From: Sciurus carolinensis
Taxonomy: Eukaryota; Chordata; Mammalia; Rodentia; Sciuridae
Direction: 5' to 3'
NCBI RefSeq assembly: GCF_902686445.1
Contig: NC_062223.1
Span: 58,057,998 to 58,121,997 of the forward strand
DNA length: 64,000 bases
Below the pieces are notes generated by a model that had not been told where the DNA came from, did no database searches, and saw only the letters and a program-made list of their open reading frames with translations. Below are positions 1 through 10,315 of this stretch, one piece after another (positions within the stretch are counted from its first letter, which is position 1; every line of letters starts with the position of its first letter). The translations under genes and the position numbers were made by a program.

Positions 1-645
1 TGTTCTTTGTGTTCCCAGGGGCCCCACTGAAGAGATGAGGAGCCTGGATCCAACCATCTCAGCCTGGAGGACAGAAGCCACACCAACCAAAGGAAGTTAT
101 GAGGACCTTCCCCCAACTGATGAAATGACTAATCTGATTCCACAACTGTTGACCTTCATCATTTCCATTTGGGCAGGCAGGAAATGCATCTGTGCTCTGG
201 CTTTTGGGCTTATGCACGCACGCATAGAAATGCACTTTACACCTATATGCTAAACCTGGCTACTACTGACTTTCTCCTTCTCTGCCTCTATATTACTGTT
301 TACCTGATAGAATTTATCAAAAACATCCTTCACATTCACATCTTTACCTATAATATCATACGAACTTGGATAATAATTTTCTACATTGCAGACCTGAGCA
401 TACTCAGTGCTATTAGCACTGAGCACTGCCTGTCAGACCTATGGCCCATTTAGTACCACTGACATCACCCAAGACACACATCATCTATCATATGTGCCCT
501 GCTCTGGGCTCATCCATGCTTCTGAGCATCCTGGAGAGGGCCTATTGATTTCATCTCAAAAAGCTGAAGATAGTTATAAAAATGTTGATTTTATTATAAG
601 GCATGACTTTTTTTTTTTTAATTTGTGGCATGTATAGGGACAGAG
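1..645 (+). pseudogene. Mrgprx-like receptor pseudogene, 3' truncated
   Basis: This is a broken copy of the receptor gene that is intact at 59127-60122. Positions 1-18 match the pyrimidine-rich 3' splice site (AG at 17-18) before the coding exon of the other copies, and the ATG at 35 is conserved. The first frame reads to about residue 45, where a small deletion near 165 shifts the frame. The next frame (169-453) carries recognisable TM2 and TM3, including the S-A-I-S-T-E stretch before the usual E-R-C motif, which here reads E-H-C. A TGG-to-TAG change at 451-453 stops it just after the W-P-I of TM3/ICL2. Homology fades near 640 around a T-run, so TM5 to the C-terminus is absent. It cannot encode a seven-helix receptor. 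Family assignment is strong; species orthology is not determinable. Confidence 0.9.
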
Positions 646-879
646 ATCTTGAGCTTGCTAGATTATAGGTTTCCAAACACATGGAGTCAAGGACACCTGG
701 ATTCTCAAGCTGAACCCATGATTAAATTGGGTGACATCCTCACCCTAATTAATCCAAGCAGGTACTAAGTTTATTGAATTCCCATATCTGAATCTTATGA
801 CATTTGTGAACTGGAATTTGTTTTTCAGAATAAGACAGAGGTTTTTGACTCACTGTGGACATGGACTAAAGGACATGGC
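646..879. other. unassigned spacer
   Basis: No gene, RNA or repeat was recognised here. It lies between the truncated receptor copy and an inverted L1 piece, where the 3' half of the receptor gene would be expected. Confidence 0.4.
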
Positions 880-1640
880 ATGTGAGGCAGGCAGCCTCAG
901 AAGTAGACAACATTTGACCTTTGACTTTTTGGCACTGGTTTGTTTCACTTAGCATATTCATGTACAGATTCACCCACTGATTGTCAAATGCCATAGAGTC
1001 ATTCTTATAGCTGAATAATATTCCATTGTGTATATGTACCATATTTTCTTTATTCATTCATCTGTTGAGGAGCAACTGGGTTGACTCCAAAACTTGACTG
1101 TTGTGAATTGTGCTGCTGTACACGTTGATGTTGCTGCATCACAATAGTATTCTGATTTTAAATCCTTGGTTATATACTGAGAAGTGGAATAGCTGGATCA
1201 TGTGGTAGTTCCATGACTAGTTTTTTGAAGAATTTCCATACTGATATGTGGAAGCTACTCCATATAGCAGCATGGAGGCAGTTATTAGAACCATCACTGG
1301 AGGAGACAAAGGGGAATGAAGGGAAGGCAGGGTGAATGGGATAGGAAAAGACAGTGAAATGAATCTGACCTAACATTCCTGTGTACATATATAAATATAC
1401 CCCAATGGAACCCACCATTGTAAATATCCACAAGACACTAATTTTTATAAAACTATAACCAAAGAGCAGAAAGATCAGAAGAGTAGAGGGAAAGGAATGG
1501 GAAGTGGGAAGAAGGGAGGGGAAGGGGAAATAGGGAGACTGAAATAGAACAAATTATATTCCATGATTTTATAATTATGTCAAAATGAACCCTATTGTCA
1601 TGTATAACTGCAAAGAACCAATAAAAAGCAGTCTGTGTCT
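880..1640 (+). mobile_element. old 5'-inverted L1 remnant
   Basis: Positions 880 to about 1255 are the reverse complement of the L1 ORF2 C-terminal coding region. About 1290-1640 is an L1 3' UTR in the plus direction, ending in an AATAAA-containing tail. The 3' UTR matches the reverse complement of 15955-16090. A minus-strand ORF2 piece followed by a plus-strand 3' UTR is the usual product of twin priming. The same arrangement occurs at 62340-62875, so the element is older than the duplication that produced both copies. Confidence 0.65.
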
Positions 1641-2029
1641 CCACTGCATGGCTATAATCACAGTGACCATATACTCTTCAACTTACGTGATTTGTACCTT
1701 GACTCAGGAGATAGTGTGTTATATATTGGGACTCAATATTGTTCATACACCAAAACTCACATAAAAATAGTGTATTTTAAAAAAAATTTTTGCTTTTCTT
1801 TGGGAGATTAGCAGAGTGTAAAAGAATTGTTCTCCTTAGTGATCTGGTATAACTGGTGTAATCCTCCCAGCATGCAAACACAGACTTAGAGGTAAGTGTG
1901 CAAGATTTCACTAGCAAATGTTGTTGTGGTGGCCAGTAGATAGGAAGTCTCCTTGAAATACTCGGAATTTGAACTGATAATTCTACCATTAACTAGCATG
2001 TGCCTCTGCCAACTTTTCAGTCACATCAA
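1641..2029. other. duplicated non-coding spacer
   Basis: No gene was recognised. The stretch is a diverged copy of about 62876-63265, in the same order and orientation. Confidence 0.5.
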
Positions 2030-2328
2030 AACTTAAGGTTGACAATAAAAGATAAATAGGACTTGGAGGGCTGTAAATGGGAGAAGAGGGGACTCATGGT
2101 GACCATGAAGGAAGGAAACATATGTAGACAGCCATAAAGAAAAGTGGAATAAATAGAGTTCTGCCTGTACCTATCTAGCAATAAGTACCTTGAATGTAAC
2201 TGAATTATATTTCCAAAGAGAGAGACTGATTTATAGGATTTTAAAATGAAGCAAGACCCTAGTATATACTGAGTATAAGAGATTTGCTTCACTCAAAATG
2301 GCACGCATAGATTTGAAATGAGAACATG

Positions 2329-2410
2329 AAGTCTGGGGATGTAGCTGTTTCAGAGCAATGGCTCAGCATGTATAAGACCCTTGGCTCAATGCCCAGACTC
2401 CGAAGATGTG
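2329..2410 (+). repeat. ID-like tRNA-derived SINE
   Basis: The sequence has the G-G-G-G-A-T-G-T-A-G-C-T start (A box) and a G-T-T-C-A-A-like B box region of the rodent ID SINE, then a C-C-C-A-G-A-C-T-C end. The copy at 63580-63655 is its paralogue. It is a diverged SINE, not a functional tRNA gene. Confidence 0.7.
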
Positions 2411-2446
2411 GGGTGTTCTATACCACTGTGGACTAAATGAAATCAG

Positions 2447-2545
2447 GGATAGATAGATAATAGATAGATAGATAGATGATAGATAAATTGAAGATAGATG
2501 ATACAAGAGAGGTAGATAAATAGATGATAGATGATAGATAGGTTA
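2447..2545 (+). repeat. GATA-rich microsatellite
   Basis: An imperfect (GATA)n tract with ATGATA interruptions. A shorter related tract is at 63710-63740 in the paralogous segment. Confidence 0.9.
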
Positions 2546-3029
2546 CAGATCAGTTGAACTGTGCTTTAGGTCAAACATATAAAAAGAGACAAAGAATACA
2601 TCTTGTAATAAAAAGGAAGTCACTTAATCAAGAGGATGTAATGATTATAAATATATATGAACCCAACAGTGTAGTCCATAAGTATACAAAGCAAATATTA
2701 AAGGATTTAAAGGATCAGATAGATTGCAATATAATAATAGTGGAAGACTTCAATATGCCACTTTCAATAATAAACACATAATCCAGACAAAGAATCTGAT
2801 AAAGAAACATTGAAGTGGAAGAACAATTTAGACAAAATGAACCTAACAAAGATATAGAGAAAGTTTTATACAACTGAAAGATTAAACACATTTCCCTCAG
2901 GTACACACAGAACATCTGCAAGGAAGGATCATGAGTAGGACACAAAACAAACATTGGTAAATCTAAGTATATTGATAATATATAATGTTTTGACAACAAT
3001 GGAATAAAATAAGAATAGAAAAAAGATGA

Positions 3030-3140
3030 AAACAGAAGATGGAGGAAGAGGAGAGGAGAAGAGAAAGGAAAAAGAAAGAGAAGGAAGAAGGGTATGAAGG
3101 AAGGAAGGAAGGAAGGAAGGGGGGAGGATAAAAGAAAGAA
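3030..3140 (+). repeat. purine-rich low-complexity tract
   Basis: A nearly pure A/G stretch including about six GAAG units around 3097-3120. Open frames on the opposite strand here are low-complexity artefacts. Confidence 0.85.
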
Positions 3141-3422
3141 ATAGATATGGATCACCATAAAATGCATTAAAAAGGGGTATAGCTGGACTTAAATATCAAT
3201 AATAACATTGAATGTAAATGAACTAAATTCTCACATAAAAAAACAGAATTTTAAATAATCATCAAGACAAATTTTGTAAAGTTCACAAATGCATGAAACG
3301 TAAACATACTCCTGAACCACAAATATGTTAATGGAGATTTAAAAGAAAAATTGCTAAGAATATTGAGAAAGATGAAAATGAGTGCAACATACCAAAACAT
3401 GTGGAGTGCAGTAAAGGCATTT

Positions 3423-3530
3423 TAGGAGGAAAAATTATAGCAACAAATTTATGCATTAAAAACATAGGAGGAAAAATTATAGCAACAAATTTATGCATTA
3501 AATTATAGCAATAAATTTATGCATTAAAAA
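3423..3530 (+). repeat. short tandem duplication (about 30-44 bp units)
   Basis: A unit ending in T-T-T-A-T-G-C-A-T-T-A-A-A is repeated three times, with the last copy shortened. It lies inside the degenerate L1. Confidence 0.85.
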
Positions 3531-4076
3531 CAAAGAAATACTTCACATGAACAACAAAAGCAATGGCTCAAGAAAATAGAAGAGGAACAAACTAAACCAA
3601 ATGATAGTCCAAGAGGAAAAAGTTAATCAGAGCATAAAAAATAAAATACAGGTGAGAAAAAACAATAAAAAAGATGAAAAAAAAACCAACAACCTCAAAT
3701 CAATAGAATCAGAAATCAAAGATAAGGCACAACAACCAAAGCCACAAAAATAAAAGGATTCTAAGAAGTGATTACAAACAAGTACATTCCAAAAATTTGG
3801 GCCCAGTAATAAAATGAATAAAATCCTAGACATCTATAACATACAAATGCTTAATCAAAGACACGTGTGAAATATCAACACAGCAATAATAAGCAAAGAT
3901 GAAAGTAGTGATTAAAAAACAAATCAAAACAAACCAAAAAAAAAATCTTCTGATCAAAAAATATTCAGTATTGATGTCTTCACTGCTCACTTGGATCAAA
4001 TAAAGAACTCACAAATTCCCCACAAACTTTCTTAAAAAATAGAAAAGAGGCTATAGTCTTATGTCTTCTTAGAAGA

Positions 4077-4089
4077 CCAGCATTACCTT
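4077..4089. repeat. target-site duplication, left (full-length L1)
   Basis: The 13-bp sequence CCAGCATTACCTT is repeated exactly at 15536-15548. It flanks the poly-T end (L1 3' end on the minus strand) here and the L1 5' UTR there. This fixes both ends of one L1 insertion of about 6.7 kb once the nested provirus is subtracted. Confidence 0.93.
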
Positions 4090-4223
4090 TTTTTTTAAAT
4101 TTTTTTTTATTGTAAACAAATGGGATACATGTTGTTTCTCTGTACATGGCATAAAGGCATACCATTTGTGTAATCATAAATTTACATAGGGTAATATTGT
4201 TTGATTCATTCTGTTATTTTTTC

Positions 4224-4350
4224 CTTTCCCTCCCACCCCTCCTACCCCTCTTTTCCCTCTATACAGTCCTTCCTTCCTCCATTCTTGCCCCCCTCTCTAA
4301 CCCTAACTCTAACCCTAACACTAACCCCTCCCACCCCCCATTATGTGTCC
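4224..4350 (-). repeat. G-rich, telomere-like tract in L1 3' UTR
   Basis: On the minus strand this 3' UTR has several GGGTTAG/GGGTTAGAG units at about 4297-4327, flanked by runs of G. The plus-strand L1 copy has the equivalent at 24752-24800 with more regular units. The location just after the ORF2 stop shows that it belongs to the L1 subfamily and is not an old telomere fusion. G-rich tracts in this position are known in other mammalian L1 families. Confidence 0.85.
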
Positions 4351-6164
4351 TCACCCACTTATTAGTGATATCATTCGTCCTTTGGTATTTTGAGATTGGC
4401 TTATCTCACTTAGCATGATATTCTCCAATTTCATCCATTTGCCTGCAAATGCCATAATTTTATCATTCTTTATGGCTGAGTAATATTCCATTGTATATAT
4501 ATATATATACCACCGTTTCTTTATCCATTCATCAATTGAAGGACATCTAGGTTGGTTCCACAATCTGGCTATTGTGAACTGAGCAGCTATGAACATTGAT
4601 GTGGCTGTATCTCTGTAATAAGCTGATTTTAGGTCCTTTGGGTATAAGCAAAGGAGTGGGATAGCTGGGTCAAATGGTGGTTCCATTCCAAGTTTTCTAA
4701 GAAGTCTCCACACTGCTTTCCAGAGTGGCTGCACTAGTTTGCAGCCCCACCAGAAATGTATGAGTGTACCTTTCTCCCCACATCCTTGCCAACACCTGTT
4801 GTTGCTTGTATTCTTGATAATTGCCATTCTAATTGGGGTGAGATGGAATCTTAGGGTGGTTTTGATTTGCATTTCTCTTATTACTAGAGATGTTGAACAT
4901 TTTTCCATATGTTTGTTGATTGCTTGTAGATCTTCTTCTGTGAAGTGTCTATTCATATCCTTAGCCCATTTGTCGATTGGATTATTTGCATACTTGGTGT
5001 AGAGTTTTTTGAGTTCTTTATAGATTCTGGAGATTAGTGCTCTGTCTGAAGTATGATTGGCAAAGATTTTCTCCCACTCTGTAGGCTCTTTCTTTGCATT
5101 GCTGATAATTTCCTTTGCTGAGAGAAAGCTTTTTAGTTTGAATCTATCCCAGTTATTGATTCTTGCTTTTATTTCTTGTGCTATGGGAGTCCTGTTGAGG
5201 AAGTCTGGTCTTAGCCGACATGTTGAAGCTCTGGACCTACTTTTTCTTCTATAAGATGCAAGGTCTCTGGTCTGATCCCGAGGTCCTTAATCCATTTTGA
5301 GTTTAGTTTCGTGCATGGTGAGAGATATGGGTTTAGTTTCATTCTGTTGCATATGGATTTCCAATTTTCCCACCACCATTTGTTGAAGAGGTTATCTTTT
5401 CCCCATTGCATATTTATGGCCCCTTTGTCTAGTATGAGAAAATTGTATTTATTTGGGTTTGTGTCCATGTCCTCTATTCTGTACCATTGATCCACCTTTC
5501 TATTTTGGTACCAATACCATGCCGTTTTTGTTACTATTGCTTTGTAGTAGAGTTGAAGATCTGGTATTGCGATACCCCCTGCTTCACTCTTTCTGCCAAG
5601 GATTGCTTTAGCTATTCTGGGTTTTTTATTCTTCCAGATGAATTTCATAATTGCTTGTTCTATTTCTGTAAGGTACATCATTGGGATTTTAATTGGAATT
5701 GCATTGAATCAGTATAGCACTTTTGGTAGTATGGCCATTTTGACAATATTAATTCTGCCTATCCGAGAACATGGGAGATCTTTCCATTTTCTAAGGTTTT
5801 CTTGAATTTCTTTCTTTAGTGTTCTGTAGTTCTTATTGTAGAGGTCTTTCACCTCTTTTGTGAGATTGATTCCCAAGTATTTTATTTTTTTTGATGCTAT
5901 TGTGAATGGGGTAGTTTTCCTAATGTCTCTTTCTGAAGATTCATCACTTATGTATAAAAATGCATTAGATTTATGTGCATTGATCTTATATCCCGCCTCT
6001 TTACTGAATTCACTTATGAGATCTAAAAGTTTTCTGGTGGAATTTCCTGGTTCCTCTAAATAAATAATCATGTCATCAGCGAACAGGGATAGATTGAGTT
6101 CTTCTTCTCCTATTCGTATCCCTTGAATTTCTTTGGTCTGTCTAATTGCTCTGGCTAGAGTTTC

Positions 6165-6170
6165 AAGGAC
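6165..6170. repeat. target-site duplication, left (IAP-like provirus)
   Basis: AAGGAC here is repeated at 10871-10876. Removing one copy and the provirus restores uninterrupted L1 ORF2 sequence as seen in the other L1 copies. Six base pairs is the usual size for class II (betaretrovirus-like) proviruses. Confidence 0.9.
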
Positions 6171-6671
6171 TATCGCGTTCCCTCTGCCCACAGAGAGAGA
6201 CACGACAAACTGGTTGTTCGTCAGAGCTCTTTATTGTTCTTCTCGTTCTCCTTGTTCTTCTTTCTCCTCTTCCTTTTTTACAAGGAAGTCATGGTTATTA
6301 TATATGAATCATGAGCCAATCAGGTTACAGAGCATGTGGGGAGAGCATGATTACAATATAACACAATAGGGGTATCAAGAGAGCACGCAGCGAGCACGAG
6401 TCACCTCATCCAATCAGAACGATTTCCTTAAGCAGTGTCAGCTGTTTGTTGCAAACCAGGCCGCCTCGGCTCAGTGCCAGGTGCCATACTGAAGTCCTTG
6501 ATGTTGCAAACCAGGAGCCCCGGCTCAGTGCCAGGTGCCACACTGAAGTCCTTGATGTTGCAAACCAGGAGCCCCGGCTCAGTGCCAGGTGCCACACTGA
6601 AGTCCTTGATGTTGCAAACCAGGGGCCCCGGCTCAGTGCCAGGCTAGGGTGGGGTCTGCAGTACCCCGACA
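6171..6671 (-). repeat. 3' LTR of IAP-like provirus
   Basis: On the minus strand it begins TGTCGGGG and ends CGATA, giving near-symmetrical ends (TGTCG/CGATA) of TG..TA type. An AATAAA signal is at 6230-6235 (minus). It holds four copies (last partial) of a 54-bp unit at about 6450-6645, against five in the 5' LTR. CCAAT boxes are readable on the plus strand near 6313 and 6411. Only a handful of substitutions separate it from the other LTR outside the repeat. Confidence 0.9.
6450..6645 (-). repeat. 54-bp tandem repeat in the LTR U3 (4 copies)
   Basis: The repeated unit contains GCAAACCAGG and GGCTCAGTGCCAGG. It lies 5' of the poly-A signal on the minus strand, where enhancer repeats occur in retroviral U3 regions. 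Open frames on both strands here come only from the repeat length being a multiple of three. Confidence 0.9.
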
Positions 6672-6966
6672 GCTCCCCCTTTCTTTTATTAAAAGAAAAG
6701 GCTTGAGACCGTGCCTGTCTTAGGTTGAGGGGTCCAGCACATGTCCTTACCCGTCATCAAAGACTGTAGAGCATGCTACAGCTTCTGTCTTAGGTTGGTA
6801 CGTGGCCACCTCCTTCATTACCCGTCGTTGACTACCGGTCTAGCATATTTGCCATATATGAGGGGAACTGACAGCCGTTAAGGCTGTCATGACTTGTTGA
6901 AGGATGATTCGATCTCTTGTTGGGTGGCTCGTAATTGATAAATTAAGCAAATGAGATATAAAACAC

Positions 6967-7578
6967 CTAAAATATTAGTCCTAGGGAGCCAAGGTTTGCC
7001 CATTGTTTTACAAAACCTAGAGCAGTAGAGAACCATTTGACCATTTTAGATACAGGTGCCACATTTACCCTGGTGGTATTGACTCTCATAATTTCAGCTC
7101 TTAGTTGAGAGGTTAAATTGTCAAACCCATATGACCAAGTACAAGTAAGATAGTGAGAAAGATTTCTAGACAACATAGCTGCATGGCTATCATTATAAAA
7201 AGTGATAGTGGCAACATAAACTGCTCTTAAAGAAAGAACACATCCCAGACCCATAAGTTCTTGTAACAAGTCCACTTGTTCTTGTAATATGTCCACTCTT
7301 TGATTTACTAGGAGGATGCCTGTTCTTAAATGTTGATTTAAGGTCTCTTGAGTCTGTAAGGCAGTGGCAGTGTTTTCTGCCAAATGATTAACTGTAGTTG
7401 TTGTCAGTATTGTAGTTGTCAACGCGGCTGCTGCGGTTGTGGCTGCTGCTGCAGAGGCTGCAATGGCAGTGATCACAGCTGTTGTGATGCCAAAATCTCT
7501 TTTGTTTCCTGATAATAGTACTGGTAGTTCTGTATCTGTAACAGAGACTGGGACTGGTAGGAAGGTAGGAATAGGCAT
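6967..7578 (-). pseudogene. env transmembrane-subunit-like remnant of the IAP-like provirus
   Basis: A 203-residue open frame just inside the 3' LTR. After a short N-terminal part there is N-K-R-D-F-G, then a long Ala/Thr-rich hydrophobic stretch (about residues 30-62) like a fusion peptide, then a Leu/Gln-rich heptad region (about 65-110). Several N-x-S/T sites follow. This order matches the transmembrane subunit of betaretrovirus/IAPE-type envelope proteins. The frame has no clear surface subunit before it and ends without a convincing membrane anchor, so it is a fragment and not an envelope gene. Identification is by architecture only. Confidence 0.6.
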
Positions 7579-7599
7579 TAAGACTGCTCGTGAGAACCT

Positions 7600-9455
7600 A
7601 GAAGCATTCCAACATTGAGAGAGAAGTTTGGAGAATAGCAGCTTGATAAATACCCTGCTTTAAAACTTGTATACTTGGAAAATATGAATACATTTAATAT
7701 ACAAGGAGTGACCATTTCACAATTACCTTGACACTTTAATCTTACTAAATTTAGTTTTTAAAGAAAAATTTAGACTCTGTAACATAGTACAATACTCTTA
7801 ACAGTTGTTTAACCATAATTGTATAAACCCCAATTTTTAAGACTAATTGTTTTAAAGAATAAAACTTAATAGACACAAAGTTAAGAGTAAATTAGTGTTT
7901 CTAAGAAATCCTTGTTATTTTACCATGTCATTTTACCATATAGATTAAACTTTGGCTTATATCAGAACATTAGTATTTCACCTTAGGAAAAACCTTAAAT
8001 AGCTTTAGCTGTTTCACATACATACAACCAACTTAGTTACACACAGACTTGTTGAAACTTGCCCTTTACTAACACACAGACTGTCTTAGCACTTACTTAG
8101 ACCCTCATGAATTCCATCATGAATTCCAGAAACATTTTCTTTTCCTTTTTATTAAATATATTTCCAAACCCAGAACCTTTTATTCTTTCTTTCCTATCTA
8201 TTGACCCCTTTTTGTTCACATTCTGAAACAACTTTTATGAAATTTTTGAATTTAGATAAATTACACCATTTTAACAAGATAAAATACTTTGTTGTTTATA
8301 GTACTCTAACTGAAACACAGTTGAAACCTTTAGAACCCTTTGTATATAGAATTGTACTTGTTAAGACATAACTCTTAGTAACCTTGTTTTTAGTTTAGTG
8401 ATGACACAAAGCAAGTTTAAACCCTTTTTATTTACCAACCTATGAAAACACCAATGTTTAAGTATGATACTCCATGGAATTTAAGGAGTTAAGAGTACTT
8501 GATGTTATTTAACAATTAGCATTTTAACTTTGCAAATAAATCAGATGTTTCTACAAACACATTTGAGTAATCCCATATATGTTAACTTTAATTCACTTAT
8601 TCTGTAAAAACCAAGAAAGCAGGCAGGTGTCCTGAACAGTATTTGCTGTCTCTTTCCTGTTGAAGAAAAGTCCTAGAAACAATTGATATTAGACATTGTT
8701 TAACATCAACATTCCATTAGTTTGACCACCTAGAGACTTGCAAGTTATTTTTAAAGACATTTCACTTTTATTAGTTTACTCAATTTAAATTGAACCTTTT
8801 TAAATCACGTGAATAAAAGTATTTGGATCCATTTATAAATTTTAATTTTAGGAGCGCTCAGTTTTGATACAGACAAAACATGACACCAGACAGCACGACA
8901 TACAAATAACACAAAATCAAAGGCCTTGTAACTTTATAGGTGAATCTCCATTGCAATGTAACAGATGTTTAAAAACTCTAGTTGAATAAAAAATAGAACT
9001 GATCAAAAAGAAAAAAAATCATTAACCTAGGTATGCTGGATCAAAATTATGAGCTCAAAAATACAGCATTAAAGAAAAACAAAACAAAACAAGAATCCTG
9101 GAAAATGAGTTAGTTCTGTGTATGACCAGAAGTTTAAAACACACACCCTTTTTTCTTTCTTTTTTTTCTTATCTTCAGGTTACCTCCCTTTCCCGCTGAG
9201 ACCGCTGCAGCCTACATTCCAATGCAGGCTTCAGCAAGGCCAGGCAGTGGGGGGGGGGGAGGATCACCCAGGACTTTTTAACCCTTTTTCTTCCTGGTTG
9301 AGAAATCAGGTTAGGTTTGAATGCAGAAAATCACAAAACATTATTTCTTACTACTTTTGAGGAATGGAGCTGCTGAGATCTCTGCCTAGTGGGAGGACTG
9401 CTTCAAGGACATGGGTGTTCCCTCCCTAGGTGGCCATGGAGCTACGTGGAAGGGA
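7600..9455 (-). other. AT-rich non-coding internal module of the IAP-like provirus
   Basis: About 1.85 kb between the gag start and the env-like frame has no open frame of note and none of the pro/pol motifs expected there (DTG, YxDD, HHCC or DDE). Composition is much more AT-rich than the leader. It either decayed or replaced gag-pol. Since the LTRs are almost identical, replacement in a parent element is more likely than decay after insertion. Confidence 0.55.
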
Positions 9456-9653
9456 TCAGGAGGGGGGGCCTTTTTCTGTCTCTTGTGATAGTTTCTCTTG
9501 ATCTAACAAGCCCTTATCTAAAAACCAAGGGGCTTTGTCTTCTACAGTTTTTAAAAACTTCCTAGCTGAGGAAACCTTTAAAGGTGCTCCATTAGCCTTT
9601 AATAAAGCCTTTAATAGTCCTTCCATGTGAACTCTAGACACCTCAGAACCCAT
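9456..9653 (-). pseudogene. gag N-terminal remnant (matrix-like) of the IAP-like provirus
   Basis: A 65-residue frame begins M-G-S, a possible myristoylation start, and contains S-S-A-R-K-F-L and A-P-W-F, which fit the start of betaretrovirus-like matrix proteins. It ends at a stop after 65 residues with no capsid region following. It lies about 640 nt downstream of the primer site, as expected for gag. It may now act only as leader sequence. Confidence 0.6.
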
Positions 9654-9659
9654 GATTAA

Positions 9660-10200
9660 TTTGCCCCCTTTCGAGTGCCACTTTCACTTTAATACTTTTA
9701 ATGTGGAACGCTTTTCGCTTAGAGCAGGGTGTAGCCGCCTTTCGCGTGCTACTTTCACTTTAATACTTTTAATGTGCCACTTTCACTTTAATACTTTTAA
9801 GGTGGACTGCTTTCCGCTAGTCCATCCCGAGCCTCGTTTCACTTAGCTCTGTCTCCGGACTGCCTTTCGCTAGTCCACTCCGAGCTGCGTTTTGCTTGGC
9901 TCTGTCTTTGGACCACCTTCCGTGTGTCCTTACTTTCACTTTAATCGGACCACATTCCGCGTGTCCCCGGACCACCTTCCGTGTGTCCCTACTTTTACTT
10001 TAATTGGACCGCATTCCGCGTGTCCCCGGACCACCTTTCGTGTGTCCTGACTTTAACCGGACCGCATTCCGCGTGTCCCTGGACCACCTTCCGTGTGTCC
10101 TGATAGTCGCTTTACCGCGAACTTTAACCGGACCGCATTCCGCGTGTCCCCGGACCACCTTCCGTGTGTCCTGATAGTCGCTTTACCGCGAACTTTAAGG
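9660..10200 (-). repeat. tandem repeats in the proviral leader
   Basis: Between the primer site and the gag start are repeated blocks. One family of about 60 bp carries the GGACCACCTTCCGTGTGTCC and GCATTCCGCGTGTCC motifs (plus strand, about 9910-10180). A second shorter family carries CACTTTAATACTTTTAA (about 9676-9800). The position corresponds to the packaging leader of a retrovirus. Confidence 0.85.
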
Positions 10201-10295
10201 CTGCCTTTATCACTCCTATTTTATTATTTACAGCAGACAAACTGGTTAACATTAATCTCTAAAACTTACCTAGGTAGTTGCTGCTGGTTGTTGTC

Positions 10296-10313
10296 TCCCG
10301 GGTTTCGGCACCA
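10296..10313 (-). promoter_or_regulatory. primer binding site, tRNA-Phe type
   Basis: On the minus strand this reads TGGTGCCGAAACCCGGGA, matching the complement of the 3' end of mammalian tRNA-Phe at all 18 positions as I know that tRNA. Two bases separate it from the LTR end at 10316. Confidence 0.88.
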
Positions 10314-10315
10314 CT

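Larger units (their letters stand above)
2030..4076 (+). mobile_element. degenerate old L1, left part
   Basis: Short stretches translate to L1 ORF2 endonuclease-like sequence. At 2635-2780 there is an I-Y-x-P-N block followed by a D-F-N block typical of the apurinic-like endonuclease. Later parts (3300-3960) are A-rich and full of stops. The element is cut by the younger L1 insertion whose target-site copy starts at 4077, and it appears to resume at 15549. The first 760 bp are paralogous to 63265-64000. Confidence 0.6.

Noticed and set aside
2329..2410. tRNA gene
   Set aside because: A/B-box-like sequence belongs to an ID-type SINE; no clover-leaf with intact arms.
2715..3167. 150-codon minus-strand frame rich in Phe, Leu, Pro and Ser
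   Set aside because: It is the complement of a purine-rich low-complexity tract within a degenerate L1.
6176..6671. LTR boundary at the first T-G (6176/10321)
   Set aside because: TATCG before it is shared by both LTRs and lies between the target copy and that point, so the LTR must start at 6171/10316, leaving the usual 2-nt gap to the primer site.
6406..6706. Overlapping open frames with repeated 18-residue units on both strands (also 10551-10907)
   Set aside because: They arise because the 54-bp LTR tandem unit is a multiple of three; no start context or family match.
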